A stretch of DNA of 64,000 nucleotides from JBGAKG01 sp044224495 (GCA_044224495.1 JBGAKG010000002.1:62001-126000), one strand, 5' to 3'. Shown: positions 51,131 through 59,611, numbered from the stretch's first letter. Numbers and translations: made by a program. The notes: generated by a model from the sequence alone, not told the origin.

Positions 51131-53194
51131 ATGATGCGCCGGCAGCACCTCCTCGCTCTCGTCCCCGTCGCCCTCGCCGCCCTGGCGGCTTGCAAGAAGG
51201 AGGCGCCGCCGCCGACCGCGACGAGCGCCACCGTCGCCGCGCCCGTCGTGCCGGCGACCCCGCCTTCGCCGCCGCTCCCGCTGGATCGGCTCGCCGAGAC
51301 GCGCGAGGGGTCGAACGTCGTCCTAGCTCGGCTCGCCCAGAAGAAGGTCGCGATCGTCGCGGACGAGGACACCAGCACGATTCGCATGCTCGACGTCGGG
51401 GCCAAGACCGAGCTGGGCACGCTCTCGATCCCCGGTCGGCCCGGGCAGATGCTCGTGACGCGCGAGGGCAAGCTGCTCGTCGCGCTCCGAGACGACGGCG
51501 CAGTGCTCGTCGCCGAAGCTCACGCCGACGGCTCGCTCAAGAGCCTCGACCGCATCCCGACGTCGACCGAGCCGGTCGCGCTCGCCGTCGGGCCCGACGA
51601 TCGGTCGCTCTACGTCGCGTGCGGGTGGTCGCACGTCCTCGAGGGGTACGACCTCGCGACGAAGGCCAAGACGCTCACCATCGACGTCGATCGCGAGCCG
51701 CGTGCGGTCCTCGTGTCCCACGACGGGACGCACGCGTTCGTCGCCCACGGGTCGGCGGGCGTGACGGAGAGCGTCGACCTCGCCGGCAAGTCGAAGAAGG
51801 TCGCCGATCTCGGGCTCGCCGCGATCCCGGTTCCGATCGCGAAGCCGCTGCCGGCAGCGTTCCGCGACCGGCGCCCGATCGTCGAGTTCGACGCGCTCAT
51901 CCCCGTCTCCGCGACGAGCGTCGACGAGCTCGGTGACTGCTTGGACTGCGGCGGCGCGTTCTTCAACGACCTCGGGAACCCGCGTCGCTTCGCGCGCCAG
52001 GGCTTCTCGCTCGCGCGCTTCCAGGCGAAGGACGCGAAGGGGAAGCTCCTCGGCGAACGCATCCTCGAGCCGCACGCGGAGGTGATCCCGGGCGACCCGC
52101 GCGAAGGCACGATCGTCTACTACGGGGGCTCCGACTTCGAAGCGCCGCCGACGAATCAGTTCGGGTTCTCCGTCCTCGACGCGGAGACGGGCCAGCGAAA
52201 GAAGCTCGTCGCCGGGCCCGCGTGGACGAACAAGCAGGCGTGTCACCTCCCGCGCGCGACTGCCGTCGACGCGAAGCAGGCGTTCGCGTTCACCGCGTGC
52301 CTCGGGAGCGACTCGGTCCACGCGTACGCGCTGGACGGCACGGGCATCGCCGCGAACCCGACGTATCGCGTCGACGTACCGACGCCGTCGGGGCTCGCGA
52401 TCGATCCGGAGACGAACCGCGTCTTCGTGTTCTCCGCGTTCGACCGCACGCTGAGCTCGTTCGCGCCGCCCGAAGCGCCGAAGGCCGGCAAGACGGTGAA
52501 GGCGCCGATCCGCGAGGACATCCCCCTCGCCGGCAAGACGAGCCTCACCGAGCAGCAGGTGCTCGGGCGCAAGCTCTTCCACACCGCAGGCGACGCACGG
52601 ATCGCCGTCGACGGGCGCTCGTGCTCCTCGTGCCACATGGAGGGCCGCGAGGACGGGCTCGTGTGGTCGACGCCGAGCGGTCCGCGCCAGACGATTCAGC
52701 TCGCGGGGCGCTTGGCCCGGCCGGCGCCCTTCGGCTGGATGGGCAAGGACGGCTCGATCCAGGAGCACATGAAGCAGACCATCTCGAACTTCGCCGGCTC
52801 CGGGCTGAAGGCCGAGGAGCTCGATGCGCTCGCCGCGTACATGACGGTGATGAAGGGCCCGCCGCAGAAGTGGCGCGCGCTCACGAGCGAAGAGGCGCGC
52901 GGGAAGGACTTGTTCGCGTCCTCCGACACGGGCTGCAGCGGCTGCCACGCGGAGAAGTCGGGGTTCTCCGATCACGACGTGCACAACATCCAGTCGGCGA
53001 CGTTCACCGACACGACCTCGTCGTTCTTGGTCCCGTCGCTCACCGGCATCGGTGGGTCGGCGCCGTACTTCCACGATGGTCGCTACGCGACGCTGGAAGA
53101 GCTGCTCGACAAGAGCGACGGGACGATGGGGACGACGAAGAAGCTGAGCCCCGAGGACAAGAAGGCGCTCGTCGCCTACCTCAAGACGCTCTGA
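51131..53194 (+). CDS. Beta-propeller/dihaem cytochrome c peroxidase-like lipoprotein, paralogue 3
   Basis: 687 residues from the first of two adjacent ATGs. Lipobox LAALAAC (Cys about 22). Propeller strands as in the other two (VAIVADEDTSTIRMLDVGAK; LLVALRDDGAVLVAEAHADG). The inserted loop carries a Cys pair (CLDCGG, about 275) like paralogue 1. Haem sites CSSCH (about 497, followed by MEGREDG rather than PDGRDDG) and CSGCH (about 601). SIQEHMKQTISNFAGSG replaces the SIHMTQTMQN segment. Ends APYFHDGRYATLEELL / ALVAYLKTL. TAGTGG five bases before the start codon is a possible -10 element. It is the most divergent copy. Confidence 0.88.
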   Translation: MMRRQHLLALVPVALAALAACKKEAPPPTATSATVAAPVVPATPPSPPLPLDRLAETREGSNVVLARLAQKKVAIVADEDTSTIRMLDVGAKTELGTLSIPGRPGQMLVTREGKLLVALRDDGAVLVAEAHADGSLKSLDRIPTSTEPVALAVGPDDRSLYVACGWSHVLEGYDLATKAKTLTIDVDREPRAVLVSHDGTHAFVAHGSAGVTESVDLAGKSKKVADLGLAAIPVPIAKPLPAAFRDRRPIVEFDALIPVSATSVDELGDCLDCGGAFFNDLGNPRRFARQGFSLARFQAKDAKGKLLGERILEPHAEVIPGDPREGTIVYYGGSDFEAPPTNQFGFSVLDAETGQRKKLVAGPAWTNKQACHLPRATAVDAKQAFAFTACLGSDSVHAYALDGTGIAANPTYRVDVPTPSGLAIDPETNRVFVFSAFDRTLSSFAPPEAPKAGKTVKAPIREDIPLAGKTSLTEQQVLGRKLFHTAGDARIAVDGRSCSSCHMEGREDGLVWSTPSGPRQTIQLAGRLARPAPFGWMGKDGSIQEHMKQTISNFAGSGLKAEELDALAAYMTVMKGPPQKWRALTSEEARGKDLFASSDTGCSGCHAEKSGFSDHDVHNIQSATFTDTTSSFLVPSLTGIGGSAPYFHDGRYATLEELLDKSDGTMGTTKKLSPEDKKALVAYLKTL

Positions 53195-53603
53195 CCCGGG
53201 GACGGTGTCAACCTTGTCAACCTTGGGGGCAGGGGACGGTGTCAACCTTGTCAACCTTTGACCCTGCGAACGCAGCGGTCAGTTCGACCGACCCTGGCCC
53301 GGCCTGGATGACCTCGACACGGAGCACGTCGCCCGCGACGTCGCGAAAGACGCCCAGGATCTTTTCGCGGCAACGCGTCTGGCGAACGTCCGTGGCGCGT
53401 CGGTCGGGCTCCACGCGAACCCAGGAGCTGAACCGCCGGATGTCGGCGTTCTTTTCGTTCGCGAGCTTCGAACGGGAGCCCCCACGTACGGCCAACCCCG
53501 TCCCCCGCGACTTGCGTTCGAGCCAAAGGTTGACAAGGTTGACACCGTCCCCGGCCCCAAAGGTTGACAAGGTTGACACCGTCCCCGTATTTCCCGCCCC
53601 TCC
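53195..53603. repeat. Inverted-repeat (MITE-like) element in a 409-base intergenic region
   Basis: A 27-base unit beginning GGGGACGGTGTCAACC occurs twice in direct orientation (53198-53224, 53232-53258) and twice as exact reverse complement (53526-53552, 53560-53586). The interior of 267 bases (53259-53525) has no gene I can support. One minus-strand frame is open across it but has no start of its own. The unit itself holds an internal TGTCAACCT/TGTCAACCT direct repeat. The layout is that of a miniature inverted-repeat element or of a degenerate element mobilised in trans. Confidence 0.8.
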
Positions 53604-54164
53604 ATGCCCTCTCCCAGTGAATTCACGATTCCGCTCTCCGAGCTCGACGCTGGGGGGAAGGCGTTCGACTTCCCGGTCCGCATCGCCTGGCTCCGCACCG
53701 TGCTCGAGGGCACCGACGTCCAAGCCGGCGCCGACGACGGCAAACTGTCGCTCCGCGCCTCGAAGAGCCACAACGACGTCGTCGTCCACGGGCACCTCCA
53801 CGCCGAGGTGGTCGTCCCGTGCGCACGGTGCACGAACCCCGCGAAGCTCGTCGTGGATCAGCCGATCAGCGTCATGCTCGTGCCGGCGTCGACCCTCCGC
53901 GCGGACGCGCGCGCGGCCAACAAGGGCAAGGACGGGGACGCCGACGAGGCGCTCGAGGACGCGGACGTTCTGCCCTATACGGGCGAGACGGCCGTGCTCG
54001 ACGACCTCGTCCGTGACGAGATCCTGCTCGCGATCCCCATGATCCCCTTGTGCTCCGAGGATTGCCCGGGTATTCACCCGTCTCCCCAAGCACCGGTGGA
54101 AGAGAAAGCGGTCGATCCGCGCCTCGCTCCCCTGCTGCGACTGAAGAAGATGACGAAGGAGTAG
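53604..54164 (+). CDS. yceD: YceD/DUF177 family protein
   Basis: 186 residues. The DUF177 domain covers most of the protein: FDFPVRIAWLRTVLEG, VVVHGHLHAEVVVPCARC, then VDQPISVMLVP, an acidic low-complexity segment, and DLVRDEILLAIPMIPLCSEDCPGI with the CxxxC pair that with CARC may bind zinc. The protein is conserved next to rpmF in most bacteria and is linked to 23S rRNA metabolism and ribosome assembly. Here it is four bases from rpmF. The 5' side borders the inverted-repeat element, so promoter sequences may lie inside that element. Confidence 0.9.
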   Translation: MPSPSEFTIPLSELDAGGKAFDFPVRIAWLRTVLEGTDVQAGADDGKLSLRASKSHNDVVVHGHLHAEVVVPCARCTNPAKLVVDQPISVMLVPASTLRADARAANKGKDGDADEALEDADVLPYTGETAVLDDLVRDEILLAIPMIPLCSEDCPGIHPSPQAPVEEKAVDPRLAPLLRLKKMTKE

Positions 54165-54168
54165 TTCC

Positions 54169-54357
54169 GTGGCGGTCCCCAAACGACGTACGAGCCGATC
54201 GAAGCGCAACATGCGCCGCGCCAACCACGACAAGGTGACGGCCCCGCAGCTCATCGCCTGCGCGAACTGCGGCGAGCCTTCGGTTCCCCACCGCGCGTGC
54301 CCTTCTTGCGGCTTCTACAAAGGCAAGAAGGTCAAGGCGACTGGCGCCAAGGAATAG
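54169..54357 (+). CDS. rpmF: 50S ribosomal protein L32
   Basis: 62 residues from a GTG with AAGGAG seven bases upstream (strong Shine-Dalgarno inside the yceD end). MAVPKRRTSRSKRNMRRANH is the universal L32 N-terminus. The zinc-binding knot is CANCGEPSVPHRACPSCG (about 31-48), so this is the zinc-containing (C+) form. The tail is Lys-rich. The next gene is fabH; plsX, which usually sits between them, is absent. Confidence 0.98.
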   Translation: MAVPKRRTSRSKRNMRRANHDKVTAPQLIACANCGEPSVPHRACPSCGFYKGKKVKATGAKE

Positions 54358-54372
54358 ATCCTGCCCACCTCG

Positions 54373-55365
54373 GTGATCCCTCGTAGCCGCATCCTGGGCA
54401 CGGGGCACTTCCTGCCGCCGATCGTGCGGACCAACGCCGACCTCGAGAAGATGGTCGACACGTCCGACACGTGGATCCGCGAACGGACCGGCATCGGCCA
54501 ACGGCGCATCGCGCCGGAGGGGATGGTCACGAGTGACATGGCGACGGCCGCCGCGAAGGAAGCTCTCCTTCGCGCCGACGTCGCGCCGCGCGACATCGAC
54601 ATGATCGTCGTCGGCACGATCACGCCCGACATGCCGATGCCGGCGACGGCGGCGTTCGTCCAGCAGAAGCTGGGCGCGAAGCCGAACTGCCCGTCGTTCG
54701 ACGTGAGCGCCGCGTGCGCCGGCTTCGTCTACGCGCTCGGCATCGCGGACAAGTTCGTGAGCGCCGGTGCGGCGAAGCACGTCCTCGTCATCGGCGTCGA
54801 GATGCTCTCCCGCGTCGTCAACTGGAAGGACCGCACGACGTGCGTGCTCTTCGGTGACGGTGCGGGCGCAGCCGTCGTGGGACCTGCCACCGGCGACGGG
54901 CGCGGCATCCTCGCGACGAACATGTACACCGACGGTTCGCTCGCGCGCTCCCTCATGATCCCCGGCGGCGGCACCGAGACGCCGCAAGGCTCGCCCGCGA
55001 TCATGGCGGAGAAACTGGCCACCATCCACATGAAGGGCCAGGACATCTTCAAGGTGGCGGTCAAGAACTTGTATTCTGCAAGTCAGACCGTCGTCGACTC
55101 CGTCGGCCTCAAGAACGAAGAGGTCGACTTCGTGGTCCCGCACCAGGCGAACCTGCGCATCATCGATCAGGTGACCGCCCGCGCGAAGTACCCGAAGGAG
55201 AAGGTTCTCTCCAACATCGAGCGCGTCGGCAACACGTCGAGCGCGTCGATCCCGATCTTGCTCGACGAGAGCATTCGCTCCGGGCTCATCCGTGAGAATC
55301 ACATCGTGCTCACGTGCGCCCTGGGCGCCGGCGTGAGCTGGGGCGCGGCGCTCCTTCGGATGTGA
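54373..55365 (+). CDS. fabH: Beta-ketoacyl-[ACP] synthase III
   Basis: 330 residues from a GTG. Initiates fatty-acid elongation by condensing acyl-CoA with malonyl-ACP. ILGTGHFLPPIVRTN at the N-terminus, TWIRERTGIGQRRIA, catalytic Cys in FDVSAACAGFVYAL (about 115), His in FVVPHQANLRII (about 257) and Asn in RVGNTSSASIPILL (about 287). The GDGAGAAVVG nucleotide loop is present. Complete active site. It lies 15 bases after rpmF, so it is in the same operon; the surface-protein genes follow. Confidence 0.98.
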   Translation: MIPRSRILGTGHFLPPIVRTNADLEKMVDTSDTWIRERTGIGQRRIAPEGMVTSDMATAAAKEALLRADVAPRDIDMIVVGTITPDMPMPATAAFVQQKLGAKPNCPSFDVSAACAGFVYALGIADKFVSAGAAKHVLVIGVEMLSRVVNWKDRTTCVLFGDGAGAAVVGPATGDGRGILATNMYTDGSLARSLMIPGGGTETPQGSPAIMAEKLATIHMKGQDIFKVAVKNLYSASQTVVDSVGLKNEEVDFVVPHQANLRIIDQVTARAKYPKEKVLSNIERVGNTSSASIPILLDESIRSGLIRENHIVLTCALGAGVSWGAALLRM

Positions 55366-55378
55366 CGCCATGTGACTG

Positions 55379-55394
55379 AGGCTCGTGTGAGCCT
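55379..55394 (+). terminator. 6-bp hairpin after fabH
   Basis: AGGCTC-GTGT-GAGCCT, 14 bases after the stop; no T tract. Its position suggests that the yceD-rpmF-fabH transcript ends here and that the surface genes are separate. TACATT at 55401-55406 is a possible -10 for them. Confidence 0.4.
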
Positions 55395-55445
55395 ACGGCG
55401 TACATTCCCCTTCCCATCCGTCCCGGATCGCGGTAGCACCACCCC

Positions 55446-56276
55446 ATGAAGCTCCGCACCCTTCTTCTCGCGATTCCCCTTGTCGCCTTCCCCGTTTACG
55501 CATACGCGCAGGACGGCGACACCAAGAAAGACGGCGACGACAACGGTGACAACGGCGACGGCGATGGCGAGACCCATCGCCCCAAGAAGAAGGCGAAAGC
55601 CACGCCTCCGCCGGACGAGGGTGGTACAGCCCCCGTCGACGCCAACGCGCCGGATCACGACAAGATGGCGGGTCACCTCGCCGTCGGCTTCATGCAGGTC
55701 TCGCAGCTCCCGTTCGCGCAGGTCGCGGGCACGACCCTGACCAAGGGCTCCGTCACGACCCCGTTCATCGGGATGCGCTACTGGATCAACAAGACGATCG
55801 GCATCGACGCGGGCCTCGGCTTCGGCCTGAACTCGGCGTCGGCCACGACGTCGACCGGCGGCACCAGCACCACGACCGACCAGCCCACCGTCATCGGCCT
55901 CGGCCTTCACGGCGGCCTGCCGATCGCGTTCGTCGCGGGCAAGCACTACACGTTCGAGCTCATCCCGGAGTTCAACTTCGGCTTCACGACGGCCACCCTG
56001 AAGAACGCGGCGGGCGGCCCGGACACCGGCCTCACCGGCATCCGGTTCGACCTCGGCGCCCGCATCGGTAGCGAAATCCACTTCGGGTTCATCGGCGTGC
56101 CGGAGCTCGCGCTCCAGGCGACGATCGGCCTCGGCCTCCGCTTCGAGTCGGTCAAGGCGTCCCTCGCGGACGGCTCGTTCTCGGCTTCGATCAGCCAGTT
56201 CGGGCTCGCGACGTCCGTCCAGGACGCGCCCTGGGCGATCTTCACGAACACCATCTCTGCGCTATACTACTTCTGA
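55446..56276 (+). CDS. Outer-membrane beta-barrel-like protein
   Basis: 276 residues. Signal peptide MKLRTLLLAIPLVAFPVYAYA (cleaved after about residue 21), then an acidic/basic low-complexity segment (DGDTKKDGDDNGDNGDG, then RPKKKAKATPPP). The rest (about 75-276) has alternating beta strands (HLAVGFMQVSQLPF, IGMRYWINKTIGIDAGLGFG, VIGLGLHGGLPIAFVAG, ELIPEFNFGFTTATL, TISALYYF). The C-terminal residue is Phe, preceded by Tyr, as in BAM-recognised barrels. Named family not recognised. The TGA overlaps the next ATG (TGATG). Confidence 0.82.
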   Translation: MKLRTLLLAIPLVAFPVYAYAQDGDTKKDGDDNGDNGDGDGETHRPKKKAKATPPPDEGGTAPVDANAPDHDKMAGHLAVGFMQVSQLPFAQVAGTTLTKGSVTTPFIGMRYWINKTIGIDAGLGFGLNSASATTSTGGTSTTTDQPTVIGLGLHGGLPIAFVAGKHYTFELIPEFNFGFTTATLKNAAGGPDTGLTGIRFDLGARIGSEIHFGFIGVPELALQATIGLGLRFESVKASLADGSFSASISQFGLATSVQDAPWAIFTNTISALYYF

Positions 56277-56887
56277 TGCGCAGGGCAGTAACACTGGGGC
56301 TCGCGGCTGCGTTCGTCGCGGTCGTGTACGGTTGCGGTGGTGTCGGCGGCGCGCCGGACTACCTCGGCTTCGGCAACGACCACGCGAGCTCCAACTCGGA
56401 CAAGCCGGGTAGCTCGAGCGAAAACCCGGGTGGCGGCGAAACGCCGACCGGCCCGGGTGGATGCGTTTGCCCAGCGGGCAAGTGGAAGTGCGGGAACATC
56501 AAGTTCACCGTCGGGGTCGAGGGCGGCAAGTGCGCGGTCGATCCGTGCACGGGCTCGTTCTCGATCACGGTCGAGAACACGCAGGTGTCCGGCACCTTCA
56601 AGAACGGCCAGCTCTGCGTCAACGGATCGAGCTGCGTCGCCTGCGTGCCCGACACGGGCAGCGATGACGGCGGCACGACCGTGGACGGCGGCGGCAACGA
56701 CGGCGGTCCGAAGGACAGCGGCAGCGACGCCCCGAAGGACACCGGCGCCGACGCGAAGGTCTGCGTCTCCACGTGCGAGATCGATTCGGATTGCCAGAAC
56801 TCGTGCCCCACGATCCCGAACGCGATCGCGTGCTGCGATCAGACGTCGTTCGCCTGCACTTTCCAGGCGGGCTCCGTCTGTCAGTGA
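56276..56887 (+). CDS. Cys-rich lipoprotein
   Basis: 203 residues. Lipobox VVYGCGG (Cys about 20). A Ser/Asn/Gly linker leads to a Cys-rich domain (about 60-130; GGCVCPAGKWKCGNIKF, GQLCVNGSSCVACVPD). A second Asp/Gly/Lys-rich linker (about 132-160) precedes a final Cys cluster (CVSTCEIDSDCQNSCPTI, ACCDQTSFACTF). Two Cys modules joined by acidic linkers suggest an extracellular surface protein. Start overlaps the previous stop (TGATG). A TATACT hexamer (56263-56268) lies seven bases upstream but is inside the previous coding region, so its meaning is uncertain. Confidence 0.82.
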   Translation: MRRAVTLGLAAAFVAVVYGCGGVGGAPDYLGFGNDHASSNSDKPGSSSENPGGGETPTGPGGCVCPAGKWKCGNIKFTVGVEGGKCAVDPCTGSFSITVENTQVSGTFKNGQLCVNGSSCVACVPDTGSDDGGTTVDGGGNDGGPKDSGSDAPKDTGADAKVCVSTCEIDSDCQNSCPTIPNAIACCDQTSFACTFQAGSVCQ

Positions 56888-56891
56888 TCCC

Positions 56892-57848
56892 GTGAAGATC
56901 GCCTGGCTCTTTCCCGGTCAAGGGTCCCAATCCGTCGGCATGGCGAAGGACGTCGTCGCGACGTTCGCATCGGCGAAGCAAGTCTTCGCCGACGCGGACG
57001 CCGCGCTCGCCGGTTCGACGCCGACGGAGCTCACGTCGCTCATCCTCGAAGGACCCGAGGAGAAGCTCACGCTCACCGCGAACGCGCAGCCCGCGATCGT
57101 CACCGTCTCGGCGGCGATCCTGGCGGCCGTTCGCGAGGCGCACCCGAGCCTCCCTGCTCCGTCGTTCGCGGCCGGCCACTCGCTCGGCGAGTACTCGGCC
57201 CTCGTCGCGTCGGGAGCGCTCGCGCTGGCCGATGCCGTGCGGCTCGTCCGCGCGCGCGGGAACGCGATGCAGCAAGCCGTCGCGCCGGGTGAAGGCGCGA
57301 TGAGCGCGGTGATGGGCCTCGAGCCCGCCAAGGTCGAGGAGCTCTGCGCCGCCGCGGCCCAGGCCACCGGCCAGGTCGTCAGCTGTGCGAACTTCAACGC
57401 CCCGGGCCAGATCGTGATCGCAGGCCACGCCGCCGCGGTCGCCAAGGCCGCCGAGCTCGTCTCGGCCGAGAAGGGCAAGGCCATCCCGCTCAAGGTGAGC
57501 GCACCGTTCCACTGCGCGCTGATGGCACCCGCCGCGAAGGTGGTCGCCGCGGAGCTCGACCGCGTCGCGCTCTCGCCGCTCGCCTTCCCCGTCGTCGCCA
57601 ACGTCGACGCGAAGCCGAACGCCGAACGCGAGCGCGTGAAGGAGCTGCTCGTTCGCCAGGTGGACGGCGCCGTGCGCTGGGAAGAGTCCGTGCGCTTCAT
57701 GAAGGACGCCGGCGTCACCCACGCGCTCGAGCTCGGGCCCGGCAAGGTGCTCGCGGGGCTCGTGAAGCGGACCGCGAAGGAGATCCCGGTGCTGTCGGTG
57801 GGAGACACCGCGGCGATCGGCGAGATCCCCAAGTTCCTCGGGCTCTGA
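56892..57848 (+). CDS. fabD: Malonyl-CoA:ACP transacylase
   Basis: 318 residues from a GTG four bases after the lipoprotein stop. Loads malonate onto ACP for fatty-acid synthesis. FPGQGSQSVGMAKDV (about 7-21), catalytic Ser in FAAGHSLGEYSALVA (about 97), Arg in VRLVRARGNAMQQA (about 122), Gln in NFNAPGQIVIAG and His in VSAPFHCALM (about 209). Complete active site. fabD is separated from fabH by two surface-protein genes and from fabG by an opposing LamG lipoprotein gene, unlike the compact fab operons of most bacteria. Confidence 0.97.
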   Translation: MKIAWLFPGQGSQSVGMAKDVVATFASAKQVFADADAALAGSTPTELTSLILEGPEEKLTLTANAQPAIVTVSAAILAAVREAHPSLPAPSFAAGHSLGEYSALVASGALALADAVRLVRARGNAMQQAVAPGEGAMSAVMGLEPAKVEELCAAAAQATGQVVSCANFNAPGQIVIAGHAAAVAKAAELVSAEKGKAIPLKVSAPFHCALMAPAAKVVAAELDRVALSPLAFPVVANVDAKPNAERERVKELLVRQVDGAVRWEESVRFMKDAGVTHALELGPGKVLAGLVKRTAKEIPVLSVGDTAAIGEIPKFLGL

Positions 57849-57855
57849 GCAGGGT

Positions 57856-58692
57856 TCAGGGCTTCGCGGACAGGAGCGCGACCTCGGTCGGGGTCAACGC
57901 GCGCGCGTAGATCCTGACCTCGTCGATGATGCCGTCGTAGAAGGCTGCGTTGTCGCCGCGGCAGCCGATCCGGACGTTCGTCGTCGCGTCTTCGGTCAGC
58001 GCGCTCGGCCAGCTCTTCTGCGCCACGTTCACGCCGTCCACGTAGAACGTGAGCGAACCGCCGGGGAGCATCACCGTGGTGACGTGGTTCCAGACCCCTG
58101 CGTCCAAGGGCTCCTTCCCCACGAACAGTGGCCCCGCGTCTCCCGGACGCGCGACCCCGGCGCCGAGCTCCTGAACGAAGCCCGCGTACATGCGCCAGCC
58201 CCCGACGTTCAGATCGCTGCTCTTGCCGACGATCGCGTTCGACGTGCTCGTCGGATACGTGACGGTCTGCGCCCAGGCCATGACGGTGAGGCCGGCGCTG
58301 GTCATCGCGAAGTCGTTCACGTTGCCGAGATCGACGCACCCGTCGGGGGCGGCGACGCGCAGGCCACCTCCCCGGACGCCCGAGGTCCACGTGCCGGCGC
58401 CGACCTTGAGGATCGTCCCGTCGTGCTTCTTGCCGGAGCAGTCGTGGACGGTGGCGCCGGCGCCCTCCTCGAACGTGTAGTAGCCGACCAAGTCCGGGGT
58501 GGTCCCGGGATTGCAGCCCGGGACGGCGCCGTCACCGGCGTCGAACGAGGCCACGTCGGCCTTCGCATCGGCGGAGCTACCGTCCGTGACCCCACCGTCG
58601 CCGGAGCGGTCGCCCTTCAAGGCATCCAGGTCGTTGAGGACCGAGCACGCCGCCAGACCCACGAGCCCTAGCCACGCCAACCGGCGCATCAT
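57856..58692 (-). CDS. LamG/concanavalin-like lectin lipoprotein
   Basis: 278 residues. Signal with GLAACS lipobox (Cys about 16), Asp/Ser/Gly-rich linker (about 25-58), then a LamG/LamG-like jelly-roll domain (about 65-275): VGYYTFEEGAGATVHDCSGK, FAMTSAGLTVMAWAQTV, WNHVTTVMLPGGSLTFYVDG, VRIGCRGDNAAFYDGIIDEV, RIYARALTPTEVALL. The IDEVRIY-ALT-EV ending is diagnostic of the family. These domains bind glycans or calcium. Transcribed against the fab genes between fabD and fabG, 7 bases from the fabD end. TAGACT at 58704-58699 precedes the start by six bases. Confidence 0.88.
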   Translation of the reverse strand: MMRRLAWLGLVGLAACSVLNDLDALKGDRSGDGGVTDGSSADAKADVASFDAGDGAVPGCNPGTTPDLVGYYTFEEGAGATVHDCSGKKHDGTILKVGAGTWTSGVRGGGLRVAAPDGCVDLGNVNDFAMTSAGLTVMAWAQTVTYPTSTSNAIVGKSSDLNVGGWRMYAGFVQELGAGVARPGDAGPLFVGKEPLDAGVWNHVTTVMLPGGSLTFYVDGVNVAQKSWPSALTEDATTNVRIGCRGDNAAFYDGIIDEVRIYARALTPTEVALLSAKP

Positions 58693-58698
58693 CCCACC

Positions 58699-58704
58699 AG
58701 TCTA
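58699..58704 (-). promoter_or_regulatory. TAGACT -10-like element of the LamG lipoprotein
   Basis: On the minus strand TAGACT, six bases (GGTGGG), then ATG at 58692. The GGTGGG could also serve as a weak ribosome site. Confidence 0.4.
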
Positions 58705-58725
58705 TCGACCCTCGGGCATTTCGGG

Positions 58726-58731
58726 TAAGAG
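58726..58731 (+). promoter_or_regulatory. TAAGAG -10-like element of fabG
   Basis: TAAGAG, six bases, then ATG at 58738; no clear Shine-Dalgarno. The same hexamer precedes the FHA gene at 4826. Confidence 0.3.
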
Positions 58732-58737
58732 AGCGGC

Positions 58738-59484
58738 ATGTTTCGACTCGACGGAAAGGTTGCTCTCGTCACCGGTGGTTCGCGCGGGATCGGCCGCGCC
58801 GTGGCCGAGGCGCTTGCAGAGCAAGGGGCCACGGTCGTCGTCAACTACGTCAAGGGCGAGGCCGCTGCCCGCGAGGTCTGCGACGCCATCACCGCCAAGG
58901 GCGGCAAGGCGGACGTCTCCGGCTTCGACGTGGCCGACACGACCGCGACGGAAGCTGCGATCGACGCGATCGTGAAGAAGCACGGCAAGCTCGACGTGAT
59001 GATCGCCAACGCCGGGATCGCCATCGACGGCCTGCTCCTCCGCGTGAAGGACGAGGACCTCACGAAGCTCTTCGACACGAACGTCCGCGGCGCGATCACC
59101 TGCGCCCGGGCGGCGATGAAGCCGATGATGCGGGCCAAGCACGGCCGGATCGTCTTCATGTCGTCGGTCGTGGGCGAGATGGGCAACGTCGGGCAGACCG
59201 CCTACGCGGCCACCAAGGCGGCGCTCCTGGGCGTCACCAAGTCGATCGCGCGTGAGTACGCCTCGCGCAACGTGACCGTCAACGCGGTCGCGCCGGGGTT
59301 CATCGACACCGACATGACCCACGCGATGAACGACCAGGCCAAGGAGATGGTCCTCAAGGCCATCCCGCTCGGCCGGACCGGGACGGCCCGCGACATCGCG
59401 GCGGCCTGCGTGTACCTCGCGAGCGACGAGGCCGGCTACGTGACCGGTCAGGTCCTCCGCGTCAACGGCGGGATGTACGTCTGA
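58738..59484 (+). CDS. fabG: 3-oxoacyl-[ACP] reductase
   Basis: 248 residues, classical short-chain dehydrogenase. Reduces beta-ketoacyl-ACP with NADPH. VALVTGGSRGIGRAVAEALA (about 8-27, cofactor loop), NAGIAIDGLLLRV (about 88), catalytic Ser in IVFMSSVVGEMGN (about 139), Tyr-Lys in TAYAATKAALLG (about 153-157), and C-terminal VTGQVLRVNGGMYV. This is the canonical FabG length and ending. It lies just before acpP, separated by 180 bases containing a hairpin. Confidence 0.96.
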   Translation: MFRLDGKVALVTGGSRGIGRAVAEALAEQGATVVVNYVKGEAAAREVCDAITAKGGKADVSGFDVADTTATEAAIDAIVKKHGKLDVMIANAGIAIDGLLLRVKDEDLTKLFDTNVRGAITCARAAMKPMMRAKHGRIVFMSSVVGEMGNVGQTAYAATKAALLGVTKSIAREYASRNVTVNAVAPGFIDTDMTHAMNDQAKEMVLKAIPLGRTGTARDIAAACVYLASDEAGYVTGQVLRVNGGMYV

Positions 59485-59611
59485 GGGTCGGAAGGATGCC
59501 GACACCCGAAGCGACGACTGCGTGGGAAATTACGCAGCGGAGCTTTGGTATTGCGTCGAATTCCCCCCTCAAGTAAACAGGCCGCCGCTGCCCGGCGCGT
59601 CTAGGCAGCAG

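Noticed and set aside
46931..51148. A 1405-codon open frame on the minus strand
   Set aside because: It is antisense to two of the cytochrome genes. The GC-rich third positions of the sense genes suppress stops on this frame. Its translation is Arg/Glu/Val-rich without domains or signal.
53259..53525. Gene or transposase remnant inside the inverted-repeat element
   Set aside because: A minus-strand frame stays open but has no start codon with a ribosome site and no motif of Y1 or DDE transposases that I can see.
53198..53586. CRISPR-like repeats
   Set aside because: Only four units, two in each orientation, with no regular spacers and no cas genes.
56263..56268. TATACT as promoter of the Cys-rich lipoprotein
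   Set aside because: It encodes Leu-Tyr near the end of the barrel gene, and the TGATG overlap already explains expression; kept only as a remark.
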